A DNA stretch of 64,000 nt from Ancylobacter defluvii (GTDB lineage Bacteria; Pseudomonadota; Alphaproteobacteria; Rhizobiales; Xanthobacteraceae). Each line of letters starts with the position of its first letter. The stretch's first letter is position 1. The DNA lies in assembly GCF_018390605.1 (NCBI RefSeq), contig NZ_JAHBGD010000019.1, positions 135,031-199,030 of the forward strand, written 5' to 3'. The position numbers and the translations under genes were made by a program. Below the pieces are notes generated by a model. It was not told the origin of the DNA. It saw only the letters and a program-made list of their open reading frames with translations, and made no database searches. Of this stretch, positions 46,801 through 56,700 are shown piece after piece.

Positions 46801-49108
46801 GTTCCAGCGTCATCCACAGCGCCACGGCGTCGAAGGCCGAGGCCGCCGCGACCGGCTTCGCCGGCACGGAAGCGGCCAGCAGCGGAGCATAGGCGGCCGG
46901 CAGGTCGCCGCGGCCGGCGAGATCGGTCTCGTCGGCCTTCGTCTCGACCGCCCGCAGCCGCCAGGCATCCAGCAGCGCGACGACGAAGGAACGCGAGGCG
47001 CCCTCGCTCCACTCGGCGAGGAAGGCCTCATAGTCGTACCAGCGGGTGCGCAGCACGAAATCCAGCGCCAGGAAGCGGTGCAGGGCGGCGCGGCCGCCGC
47101 CGCGGGCGATCGAGCGGGCGACGAGATAGGCTTCGGTGACGCGACCGGCGACGACGAGGCTGTCGATCTCGCTGACGCGGCCGACGGTGACTCGGATGCT
47201 GGCGAGGTCCACCACCTGCGGCCGATCGGGCACCAGCGCGCCGCCGCCGACCACCCGCGCCTCCACCAGCGCTAGCGAGGCCTTGCGCAGGTTGAGGCTC
47301 GACAGATCGAAGCGGAAGCCGACCGGCAGCTCGAACTTGAACTGCGCCTCGCGCGGCTGCACCGGCTGGCTGGCAAAGCCGCGCAGCACCGGCGAGCCGT
47401 CGATCAGCAGCTCGATCTCCAGAGGATCGGCGGGATTGGCGAGGTCCACCGCCCAGCCCTCGACGATGGCCGGCGGCGTGAACCGCCAGACGCCGGCGAA
47501 GTCCGGACGGGCGGTATCGCCTTCCGCCGCCGCGCCGCCGCGAGCGAGATCGCTCAGGCGCTGGCGCACGCGCGGGCTGAGCAGCGGCAGCGCATCGGCC
47601 GGCACCCGGCCGGGCGAACCCTGCGCCGGGGACGCCGTCTCGGCGACGCCGGGGGCGCCGGCGAGCGGCACCGCATGCGCGCCGATGCGCAGATGGGTCA
47701 GCCGGGAGAGCGCCTTGGCGGCATCGAGCTTGCCGAGGCGGGCGCGAGCGGTGAAGGGGCTGTCGTCGACCGTGAGCTCAAGGCTGTGACGCGGCGTCTG
47801 GTCCTCGAGCAGTTCCACCTTCACCCGCGGCGGGATCGGCGCGCCCGATGTCAGCACCAGCACGGTGTCGCCATTGGCGCCCGGCTCGAGGCGTGCGACG
47901 AGGCTGTCGCGGACCGGATGCCGGCCATCGAGCGCCAGCGTCAGCCCGCGCACCAGATTGGCGATCTCGATCCGCGACGTCAGCCAGGAATCGGCGGTCG
48001 CGGTGGACGGCAGGCTGAACTCGAACCGCCCGCGCGGCTCGCCGCCGGGACGGGTGGCGACGGCCTGCACCTCCGCGCCGTCGATGACCAGGCTGAGTTC
48101 CACCGGCAGGTCGGGTGCCGAAGTCTCCACCGCCCAGCCGGAGAGCTTGCCCTCGGCCGCCGGCCGCACCTCGCCCAGCAGGCTCGGCGCATCGACCTTG
48201 GCGAGCTTGAGTTTTTTGCTGCCGAGCGCCACCCGCTCGCCTGCCAGCACATAGACGGCAAACCGGTGCTCGGCATCGTCGAAGATGCCGGCCGGCAGCG
48301 CATTGAAGCGGAAGCCGACATTGCGCCGCGCATCGAGCTGCACCGGCTGGTCGGCCTCCTGCCGGTCGACCAGTATGCCGTCGATCTCCAGCTCGACGAC
48401 CAACGGGCGCCCCATATCCGTCACCCAGCCGACGACGCCGGAGGCGCCGAACTCGGCGACCTCGCCATAGCAGGGCCGGCCCTTGACCATGAAGCGGGCC
48501 TTGTCGGTGCGCAGCCAGCCATCATGGATGAGGCGGCCCGACTTGCTCTCCTTGAGCGTCAGACGATGGGTCTCGCCGTCCCAGAATTCGAGCGGCAGGC
48601 CGGTGTGGAAGCCCACGCGCAGCGCGGTGCCGACCTGGCCTTCCACATCCTTGCGCACGACGTCGCAGGCGACGTCCTTTGCCGGTTTATGGTCGACGAA
48701 CATCTGCAGGATCAGCGACTGGGCGAGATCCTCGGAATCATAGGCCCAGCCGGTGACGCGCTCGGCGGTGAAGGTGGTGATTCGCGCCCGCAGGCGCCCG
48801 TCGCGCTCGCCGACATTCAGGGCGAACTGGCCGCGCGGCACGATGGAGCCGTCAATGGCGGCCGCCACCTCGACATCGTGCTGTCCGGGAGGAATGGACG
48901 GCGGCGGAACGAAGACGAAGCCGTGATTGCCGTGACCGCCGAAACCCTTGGCAAGATCGGGACGGTGGACGTTGGCGGGAATTTCGAATTCATAGCCAGC
49001 GATCGAAATACGAACGATCAGCGTTGTTTCCGGTGAATCAGTATCGAGCAGCCAGCCCCAGATTTCACCTGTGGGCCGGACGCCGTTGACATCACCCTTA
49101 ATCAGCAT
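43871..49108 (-). CDS. Giant glycosyltransferase with N-terminal GW-module repeats
   Basis: The 1745-aa protein ends with a GT2 domain (about residues 1490-1745: ISVIVSVYNPDLALLAPAL, NIEIILVDDASD, DFVAIHDGDDYAHPQRLE). Its first ~650 residues hold five related modules of about 100 aa, each with a GW plus acidic residue, followed by a beta-rich ELxIDG-type strand: GWLLD (18), GWAYD (120), GWVTD (227), GWAVE (324) and GWAVD (551). The middle (about 680-1480) is alpha-helical and not recognised. No signal peptide or membrane span is seen, so the enzyme is probably cytosolic and acts on a capsular chain. ATG 49108 follows GAGGAG by 6 nt; an in-frame TTG two codons upstream is unlikely. Confidence 0.85.
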   Translation of the reverse strand: MLIKGDVNGVRPTGEIWGWLLDTDSPETTLIVRISIAGYEFEIPANVHRPDLAKGFGGHGNHGFVFVPPPSIPPGQHDVEVAAAIDGSIVPRGQFALNVGERDGRLRARITTFTAERVTGWAYDSEDLAQSLILQMFVDHKPAKDVACDVVRKDVEGQVGTALRVGFHTGLPLEFWDGETHRLTLKESKSGRLIHDGWLRTDKARFMVKGRPCYGEVAEFGASGVVGWVTDMGRPLVVELEIDGILVDRQEADQPVQLDARRNVGFRFNALPAGIFDDAEHRFAVYVLAGERVALGSKKLKLAKVDAPSLLGEVRPAAEGKLSGWAVETSAPDLPVELSLVIDGAEVQAVATRPGGEPRGRFEFSLPSTATADSWLTSRIEIANLVRGLTLALDGRHPVRDSLVARLEPGANGDTVLVLTSGAPIPPRVKVELLEDQTPRHSLELTVDDSPFTARARLGKLDAAKALSRLTHLRIGAHAVPLAGAPGVAETASPAQGSPGRVPADALPLLSPRVRQRLSDLARGGAAAEGDTARPDFAGVWRFTPPAIVEGWAVDLANPADPLEIELLIDGSPVLRGFASQPVQPREAQFKFELPVGFRFDLSSLNLRKASLALVEARVVGGGALVPDRPQVVDLASIRVTVGRVSEIDSLVVAGRVTEAYLVARSIARGGGRAALHRFLALDFVLRTRWYDYEAFLAEWSEGASRSFVVALLDAWRLRAVETKADETDLAGRGDLPAAYAPLLAASVPAKPVAAASAFDAVALWMTLEQLPPGDEGGPAYGDIAIVVPRGDVDADERAHLVALAGLGCRVIPAAEAPAQDSAALAGFIAQSAKGCRCFVVLREPRHLPVPALGYWPRLLAARGPGIGAVMRFSGETADVVSTGNLPREPDGAVRICADAAAAAEALVDAVPALAASWSGPEFLIGTETTVATAYADPSCVVIHDLGPDAELALPPGARVIAAPDSAAWAELLDAGLPAATPVIFMTRAFDYPADYVRRCRREFLMAGERSVVTSALRYNPALGEFTLSANSAVLSGFLGLRARGCYRLSDLIETAQRFAADDAAGIVMATTHPFHLVGEGDPALALVNDAAAKPLLRHFAQSVTAREMGFAAHVLENWAGAAESVGMFQPPGPAADVALINALGLGPEAGTGIAQTADMFARLQGCARRGHVAAVENYLRDGLARPAELLCLDDEAILGLLDCCKVVGLQEVAGRALGLHVATLAARSPDLVLPLFEAAAMALPPADLTAVLMASAAEILLQPHDRSVARLVAACGRYASARTMALLVGMIERSTHRDLLGDAEVGAIIGAALASADADQPVLAHRDEEDAAVRFTAPLPDRLIAALLAGDAARFTRLLNLHFAERRDTGQLLAQLRTYTYEITRLGIAAGAVRYPSGAPAEQMLALAVLLDDRVAIRHFDGAGIESLESTNDANGIVAASYHRNMKPLERALARWGLDYGVAPLPFAGETIGELFEGFSARPLPPAATSDHGRISVIVSVYNPDLALLAPALDSLTRQTYRNIEIILVDDASDQVPAAAIEELATRDPRIVFLRLPRNSGPYVARNRALEIASGDFVAIHDGDDYAHPQRLEVQVGTLARSPILKLCTTAHLRIDRLARLQFEHTLELLGDGTMTSMFRREVFGVIGGFAPVRSRGDVEFRERLEAAYGAHAHAHVECPLTFCFATPASLSNAVHRTLPGYLALFRDAFARRVRVPVLAGRRVDPTPDGVPIPWPLRAENLLS

Positions 49109-49456
49109 GAACAACTCCTCACAAGCCGCTGCCAGCTATAGCAACAGCCGGCGGCAGAACCAAGCAGCCGGAGCGCTTGTCCCCGCGGAGGCAGGATCGT
49201 CGGTTTCCAGCCCACCGTTCGCGGGCCTCGGCACCCCCGGCCCCGAGCCCCACAGGGTCGCCCCAAGCCGGGCCCGGCTTGCAGGATGCCTCGCCGGTCT
49301 CTAAACATCGGCGTCATCCCACAGCTGGCCCTTGGTGATTTGCGAACGTCCTTTTCCGTTCCCGCTCCGTCGCGTTCCGGCAAGGCGAGCGAGGGAATTC
49401 CGACCCGCCGACCCCATTGACCGCGACGTGAGCTTTCCCCGTTTCTGGTGCGTGCC
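49109..49456. other. Divergent intergenic region with palindrome
   Basis: This 348-nt gap separates two divergent capsule genes. It contains the perfect 18-bp palindrome CAAGCCGGGCCCGGCTTG (49264-49281) and the ribosome site of the giant glycosyltransferase gene. No further gene or promoter could be supported; the stretch is GC-rich throughout. Confidence 0.6.
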
Positions 49457-50473
49457 ATGAGAACAATTCTGCACGTGGGAACCCACAAGACCGGGACCAC
49501 CTCCATCCAGCAGTTCGGCAACCGCAGGGCGCAGCAATTGCGCGAGGTCGGGCTGTGGTACCCCGGCTATGACCTGATCGGCCTGAAGCGGCACCCCGCC
49601 CATCACGATTTTTCCCATGCGGTGGCCGGCACGCTGTCGACCCTCAGCTTCGAACAGGCCAACGACTTCATCGCTGCCATCGCGCAGGGCGCCGGCGACG
49701 CCAGCCACGTCCTGCTCAGCGCCGAGCCGATCTATCGCCACCTCATTCCCACCAAGACCAAGAACAGCGCGGAATACTGGGCCGCCCGCGACGCCTATAT
49801 CGCCCGGCTCGCGGAAGTGACCGCGCCGTTGCAGCCGGAGATCCTGATCGTGCTGCGGCGGCAGGACGATTTTTCCCGCTCGCTGTATCAGGAGAACGTC
49901 AAGGCCCGGCACATGAAGCAGGACTTCCGTAGCTTCCTGAAGACCCGGCTGCCCAATTTCCAGTATCTCGAACAGATCAATCTGTTCAAAAAGTACTTTA
50001 AAATTGTCGATATTGCTATTTTCGAGGATCTGGCCGAAAATGGGGAATTGATACGCGATTTCTTCCGCCACATTGGTATCGAAATAGGCAAGATTGACAA
50101 GATAGCGGAATTCAACGAAAGCCTCCCTATTGAGCTTGTGGAATTCAAGAGGCAGCTCAACATGACCGGGCTGTCGAAGCAGCAATTGGCTTCGATTTCA
50201 CGTGTCCTGTTGGATGTTGGGCAAAATACCGACGAGTTTCTGCGGCGCTCGGATCTGGACTGGATTCCCGCCTCGGAGATGACGGCGTTCATGGATCGTT
50301 TTGCGGAGGCGAATGCGCAGATTTTTGCCATGATGAAGAACCCACCCAAGCGCGATACGCTCTTCCCTCCCGGGCGCCCGCGTTCGGAGGTTTTCGGGGA
50401 ACTCTCCATGGAGCGCTTCAAGGCTATCAATGCGCTGGTATTGCAGCGGGTACTGGCGGGGAGCGCGGTTTAG
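49457..50473 (+). CDS. Sulfotransferase-like protein of the capsule locus
   Basis: The 338-aa protein starts with a 5'-phosphosulfate-binding-loop type motif, ILHVGTHKTGTTSIQQF, as in PAPS-dependent sulfotransferase-fold proteins. RRQDDFSRSLYQEN at about residue 138 is a plausible 3'-phosphate-binding block (R-x3-D-x-S pattern). It may sulfate the capsular sugar or lipid. Positions 49980-50210 are far more AT-rich than the surroundings, while flanks are normal. ATG 49457 was chosen over an in-frame GTG at 49448 as it gives the expected N-terminus; neither has a good ribosome site. It stands between the divergent giant glycosyltransferase and the PKS. Confidence 0.72.
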   Translation: MRTILHVGTHKTGTTSIQQFGNRRAQQLREVGLWYPGYDLIGLKRHPAHHDFSHAVAGTLSTLSFEQANDFIAAIAQGAGDASHVLLSAEPIYRHLIPTKTKNSAEYWAARDAYIARLAEVTAPLQPEILIVLRRQDDFSRSLYQENVKARHMKQDFRSFLKTRLPNFQYLEQINLFKKYFKIVDIAIFEDLAENGELIRDFFRHIGIEIGKIDKIAEFNESLPIELVEFKRQLNMTGLSKQQLASISRVLLDVGQNTDEFLRRSDLDWIPASEMTAFMDRFAEANAQIFAMMKNPPKRDTLFPPGRPRSEVFGELSMERFKAINALVLQRVLAGSAV

Positions 50474-50764
50474 ACCTCCCGGTATTTGAGCACTAAAGAT
50501 TGAGCCGAAGATATTTGCGGGCTCGCGAGGGACGAACACAGGCTGGACGGACGGCACGGATCTTGATTGTCGACCCGGCAGACAGACCCGGCGGTTCGGG
50601 CCGCGGGAGACTGGTGCGCCGCCGTCGATGTAATATGTTCTCAACGGGGCGTGGGTATGCGGTTTGAAATTGCAGGGGCGAGCTGCTTGGTGGCGGGGAG
50701 GGAGTCGGAAACGTTCTGCCGCAGCGAAGCGTCCGTTGTTCGGTACTAGAGAGTGAGCGGCTGG

Positions 50765-53700
50765 ATGGCTCGTGGCGTCAATCGATCTCGGCCCGAAGTG
50801 GCAGTCCTCGGATATGCCTGCAGGCTTCCGGGCGCGCAGTCGCCGGAAGAGTTCTGGAATGTCCTGGTCAAGGGCGAGTGCACCGTTTCCGACAAGCCGG
50901 TCGGACGCTGGGATGTCGATCGCTTCCTGCATCCCGGCCCCGCTCCAGGCTATAGCTATACTTTCGCCGGCGGCTATCTCGACGACCCCCTCGGCTTCGA
51001 CGCCGGCGTGTTCGGCGTCTCCCCGCGTGAGGCGGCGCAGATCGACCCGCAGCAGCGCCTGCTGCTCGAAGTGGTGTGGGAAGCGCTGGAGAGCGCCGGC
51101 ATGGTGCCCTCCCGCCTGAGCGGCAAGGGCATCGGCGTCTATGTCGGCGCCTCCAATGTCGACTACCAGACGCATACCTCCGTCGACCTCGCGGCGATCC
51201 AGAGCCATTTCATCGCCGGCAACTCGCTGTCGATCATCGCCAACCGGGTTTCCTACGCCTTCGACTGGTCCGGCCCGAGCATGACCATCGACGCGGCATG
51301 CGCCTCGTCCTTTGTGGCGCTGCATCAGGCACTCCGGGCGCTGCGCGACGACGAGATCGACCTCGCCGTGGTGGCGGGCGCCAACCTGCTGCTCTCGCCG
51401 GCGCCGTTCATCGGCTTTTCCGCCGCGCGCATGCTCTCGCCGACCGGCCGCTGCCGGCCGTTTTCCGCCCAGGGCGACGGCTATGTCCGCTCCGAGGGCT
51501 TCGCCGCCATCGTGCTGCGCCGCCTCACCGATGCGCGGGCCAATGGCGAGGCGGTGCGCTCGGTCATCGTCGCCTCGGGCATCAACTCCGACGGCCGCAC
51601 CGTCGGCATCTCGCTGCCGTCGGCGGCCGGCCAGCGCCAGCTGCTCGATTCGGTCTATGACACGCTCGACCATTCCGTCGACCGCCTCGCCTTCGTCGAG
51701 GCGCACGGGACCGGTACCCCGGTGGGCGACCCCATCGAGGCCGGCGCGATCGGCGCCAGCATCGCCAAGAAGCGCTCGGCGCCGCTGCCGATCGGCTCGG
51801 CGAAATCGAATTTCGGCCATCTCGAGCCCGTCTCCGGCCTTGTCGGCCTGCTGAAGGCGTCGATGGCGCTGCAGCACCGCTGGCTGCCCAAGACGGTGTT
51901 CCTCGACGAGCTCAATCCCAATATCGACTTCGCCGCGCTCAACCTGGCGCCGACCAGCGAGCCGCTGGCGCTCGCGCCCGGCGACGAGCCGCTGCTGGCC
52001 GGCGTGTGCAATTTCGGCTTCGGCGGCACCAATGCCCATATCGTGCTGCGCGGGCCCACCCTCGACGAAGCGGCGGGCGCCACCCCGGCCAAGGCGACCG
52101 GGACCGGAGTGCCGGCCGCGACGGCGACACAGCTGCTGATGATCTCGGCGCAGAGCCCCGACGCCCTGTCCGCCTTGGCGCTGCGCTATGCCGATGCCGT
52201 GGAGCGCGAGGCGACGCCGCTGCCGCTTCTGGCCAATGCGGCGGCGCATCGCCGCGAAGCCATGGAGCACCGGCTGGCGATACCGCTCGGCGCCACCGCC
52301 GACGTGGCGCGCGCCCTGCGGGAAGCCGGCGACGGCACGGCCCCCTCGCTCGGTGCCAAAGGCAGCGTGGTGAAGAGCAGCGCGGTGAAGGGCAGCGATC
52401 TGCGCGCCGATGGCAAGATCGCTTTCGTCTTCTCCGGCAATGGCTGCCAATGGGCCGGCATGGGCCGCCGCGCCTATGCGCTGAATCCCGCCTTCCGCGC
52501 GCAGATCGACCGCATCGACGCTCTCTTCGCGCCGCTCGCCGGCTGGTCGATCGCCGCGCGGCTCGACGACGCCGATCTCGCGGCGAGGCTGAAGGAAACC
52601 TCGACGGCGCAGCCGCTGCTGTTCGCCATCCAATCGGCGATGGTGACGGCGCTGGGCGCGACCGGCGTCGCCCCGCACATGGTGCTCGGCCACAGCGTCG
52701 GCGAAGTGGCGGCCGCCTGGGCCGCCGGTGCGCTCGGCCTCGAGGAGGCGGTGCGGCTGATCCATCTGCGCAGCCTGCACCAGGAGCGCATCAAGGGACA
52801 GGGCCGCATGGCGGTCGCGGCGACCGGCGCCGCCGAGGTGCAGGCTTTCCTCGACCGTCACGGGCTGGATCGGGTCGCCATCGCGGCGGTGAACGGGCCG
52901 GCCTCGGTGACGCTCAGCGGCCCGGCCGAGGACATCAAGACGGCGCAGCAGCGGATGCGGCAGGAACGCATCCCTGTCATCCTGATGGATCTCGACTACC
53001 CGTTCCATTCGGCGCTGCTCGATCCGCTCGAAGCCGAGATGATCGAAGATCTCGGCGAGCTGCACGCGCGCACCGGCGACCTGCCGTTCCTCTCGACCGT
53101 CACGGGCGACGTGATGGACGGCACCGCCTGCGATGCCGCCTATTGGTGGCGCAACATCCGCCAGCCGGTGCTGTTCTCCGCCGCGGTGGAGCGGGCCGCC
53201 GAGCTCGGCGCCTCGATCTTCCTCGAAGTCTCGCCGCGCCCGATCCTCACCGGCGCCATCTCCGAGACGCTGAAGGCGCTGGACAGGCCGGGCGAGGCGA
53301 TCGCCGGCCTCACCGACGACGACGGCAGGAACTGGGGCGATGCCGACCCGATCTGGGAGATCACCGCGCGGCTGGTCACCCGCGGGGCGGATGTCGACCA
53401 GACGGCGATCTTCGGCACGGAGGCCGCCAATACCGTCGACCTGCCGCTCTATCCCTGGCAGCGCTCGCGCCACGCTTTGCCGCAGACCTCCGAGCGGCTG
53501 AAGTTCTTCGGCGCCAACTTCACCCTCGGCCAGCGCCGGCATCCGCTGATCGGCTCGCGGGTGACCGAAGGCGCCAATGAGTGGCGCCAGGCGCTCGACA
53601 TCAAGATGCTGCCCTATCTCGCCGACCATGTGGTCGACGGCACGCCGCTGATGGCCGCGGCCTGCTATCTGGAGATGATCCTCGCCGTCGGCCGCGACAT

Positions 53701-56700
53701 CCATGGCGCGGTGCCGCTGGCGGTGCGCGACCTCGACATCGAACGGCCGATGAGCCTGCCGCCCGAGGGAATGCGCGAAATCTCGATGCGCTACACGCCG
53801 GAGAACGGCGTTGTGGAGATCTGGAGCCGCCGGCGCCTCAGCTCCGACGACTGGGTGCGCCACGCGCATGGCCAGGTGCTGGCCTTCACCGGTACGCCGG
53901 GACTGCCGCCGGAAGGCCCCGGCCCCGACCGCCGCCCGGTCTCCGGTCCGCTCGAGGTCTACAGCGCCACCCGCGCCGCGCGGCTGGACTACGGCCCGAG
54001 CTTCCAGCGCGTCATCCGCCTCGACCGCGATGCCGATGCCCAGATCGTCGAGATGAACGCGGCGGAAACGCCGCTCGGCGCCTTCGCGGCCGAGCACGTG
54101 CTCGACCCGACCGGTTTCGACGCCAGCCTGCACGGGCTGCTGCTGTCCCGCGCGGCCACCGCCGAGGGCGAGGTGCGCTGCGACCTGCCGGTGCGGCTGC
54201 GCTCCGTCACGGTGCTGAAGCCGCACAGCCCGATCCGCAAGGCGATCGTGCGGCGCACCGTGGAGACCAGCACATCCACCACCGTCGACATCGCGCTTTA
54301 CGCACCGGACGGTGAGATCGTCGCGCTGCTGGAAGGCGTGTATCTGCGCGCCGTGGTGCTGTCGCGCCGCAGCGCCGACCAGCGCGTGCTGCGGCTCGAC
54401 GAGGTGATGAGCCTGGCCCATGCCGCGCCGCCGGTGCTCGACCTCGCCCATGCCGCACCCGTCCTCGACGCCGCGGCGTCGGAGGCGGCAGCGCCGGATG
54501 CCTGGCTGCTGCTGCAGGCGTTCACCCTGTCGCTGGCGCGGCGCTGGCTGGAACGCGAAGGCACCGCACCGCACGGGGTGGCGGAGCTGACCGCCTCGCC
54601 GGTCGCCCAGCGCGTCGCCGCGCTGGTGGAGCAGTTCGAGGCCCGCGACGGCCGGCTCGAGCTGCCGGAGCCGGAAGTCATCCTCGCCGCCATGGTCGAG
54701 GGCATGCCCGCCGCCCAGGCCGAGATCATCCTCGCCTCGCACGCGCTGGCGCATCTCGACACCGCCTGCCGCACCGGCGAGGCCGCCGCGCTCACCACCT
54801 CGCAAAAGGAGCAGGTGAAAGCCGAGCTCGCCATCTTCACCGCCGGTCGCGAGCGGCTCGCCGCGACGCTGGCCGCCGCGGTGAAAGCCAGCGCGCCGGC
54901 GCCGCTGCCGGTGCTGTGGGCGCAGCCCTGGGATCTCGGCCTCTGGCGCATGCTGGTTCCCTATCTGCGCGACGACGCCATCCTGCTGTCGCTGGCGACC
55001 GACAAGCGCGAGGCCTTCGATGCCTTCCTCGCCCATCACGGCCGCGGCCTGACGCTCGGCCATGTCGATCTGACGGAGCCGCCGGCCGGTGCCGGCCGCT
55101 TCGACCTGCTGATCGGCGGCGACGCCGGCGCGACCCGCGCGGCGGCCCGGCGGGTGAAGCCCGGTGGGCTGGTGGCGCAGCTGGCGCCGAAGCCGGATCC
55201 GGTGGCGGAGCTGCTGCTGTCGCTCGCCGGCCTGTCGGACGAAATCGGGGCAGGTGAACGCAATGCCGGCGAACGCAATGCCGGCGAACGCGGCGCGCCG
55301 TTCCATATCGGGCTGCTGCGCGACCAGTTCCGCTTCGAGGATGCGCTGCCGGAATGGAGCGACAGCTTCACCCGCCTCGCGGTCGGCCGCATCGCGCCCA
55401 AGGAGACGGAGCCGGTCGCCCCGGTGTCGATCATCGTTCATGGCGCCGCCGGCGCGGCGGCGCAGGCGATCCTCCACGAACTGGCCGATCTTGCCGAGGT
55501 AAGCGTGGCCGGTGACCGGCTCGACGACGCCGACATCGAGAACGCCACCGATCTCCTGCACTTCATCGACACCAACCTTGGCGCCGCCCAGGCGAGCGAG
55601 ACGCTGAAGCAGCGGCTGCTCGGCCTGGTGGCCAGCCTCGGCGCGGTGGCGACCAGGACGGAGCGTCTGCGCTACTGGCTGGCGCTGGCGGTCACCGCCG
55701 GCGATGGCACGCACCCCGCCGGCGAGCCGCTGGCGACGGCGCATGCGCTGCGGGCTTTCGCCCGCGTCGCCCGCAACGAATTCCCGATGATCGACATCCG
55801 CGTCGTCGAGTTCGATGCGCAGGTGGCGCCGGCGACGGTGGCGCTCGATCTGGCCGCCACGCTGCTGCAGAATTCGCCGGAAACCGAACTGCGCATCGCC
55901 GGCACCGGTGTCTTCGTGCCGCGGGCCCGGCGCGGCGCCCGCCAGCGCATCCAGCCGGTGTCGGACACCGCGCGGGCGGTGCTGCGGCCGAAGAACGCGC
56001 TGTCGACGCAGGACATCGCCTGGAGCATCGAGCCGCGGCCGGCCCCGGCCGGCGACGCCGTCGAGATCGAGGTCGCCTATACCGGCCTCAATTTCCGCGA
56101 CGTGATGGTGGCCTTCGGCATCCTCGACGAGGACCTGCTCTCGGGCGGGCTGACGCGCGCGGCCTTCGGCTTCGAATGCTCGGGCACGGTGACGCGCATC
56201 GGCCCGGACTGCCGCGCCTTTGCGCCCGGCGACCGGGTAATGGCCTTCACCTCGGGCGCCTTCGCCTCGCATGTCGTCGCCGCGCCGGCGCATGTGCAGA
56301 AGGTGCCGGACGGCCTGTCGCTGGAGGAGGCCGCCACCATCCCGGTCGCCTTCGCCACCGCCTGGTATGCGCTGGAGGAGGCCGGACGGCTCCGGGCCGG
56401 CGACCGCGTGCTGATCCACGGCGCCGTCGGCGCGGTCGGCATGGCGGCGATCCAGATCGCCCGCCGGCGCGGCGCCACCGTCTACGCCACCGCCGGCACC
56501 CCGGCGCGCCGGGCGCTCGCCTGCGCGCTCGGAGCCGAGCAGGCCTTCGATTCCCGCTCGCTCGACTTCGTCGACGCGCTGCTCCAGATCGGCGGCGTCG
56601 ACGTGGTGCTGAATTCGCTGTCGGGCGAGGCGATGCGCGAGGGCGTACGGGTGCTGCGCCCGTTCGGCCGCTTCCTCGAACTCGGCAAGCGCGACTACCT

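Noticed and set aside
49264-49281. 18-bp palindrome as attachment site or operator
   Set aside because: It stands alone and consists of GC-rich sequence common by chance in this genome; no second copy was noticed in the window.
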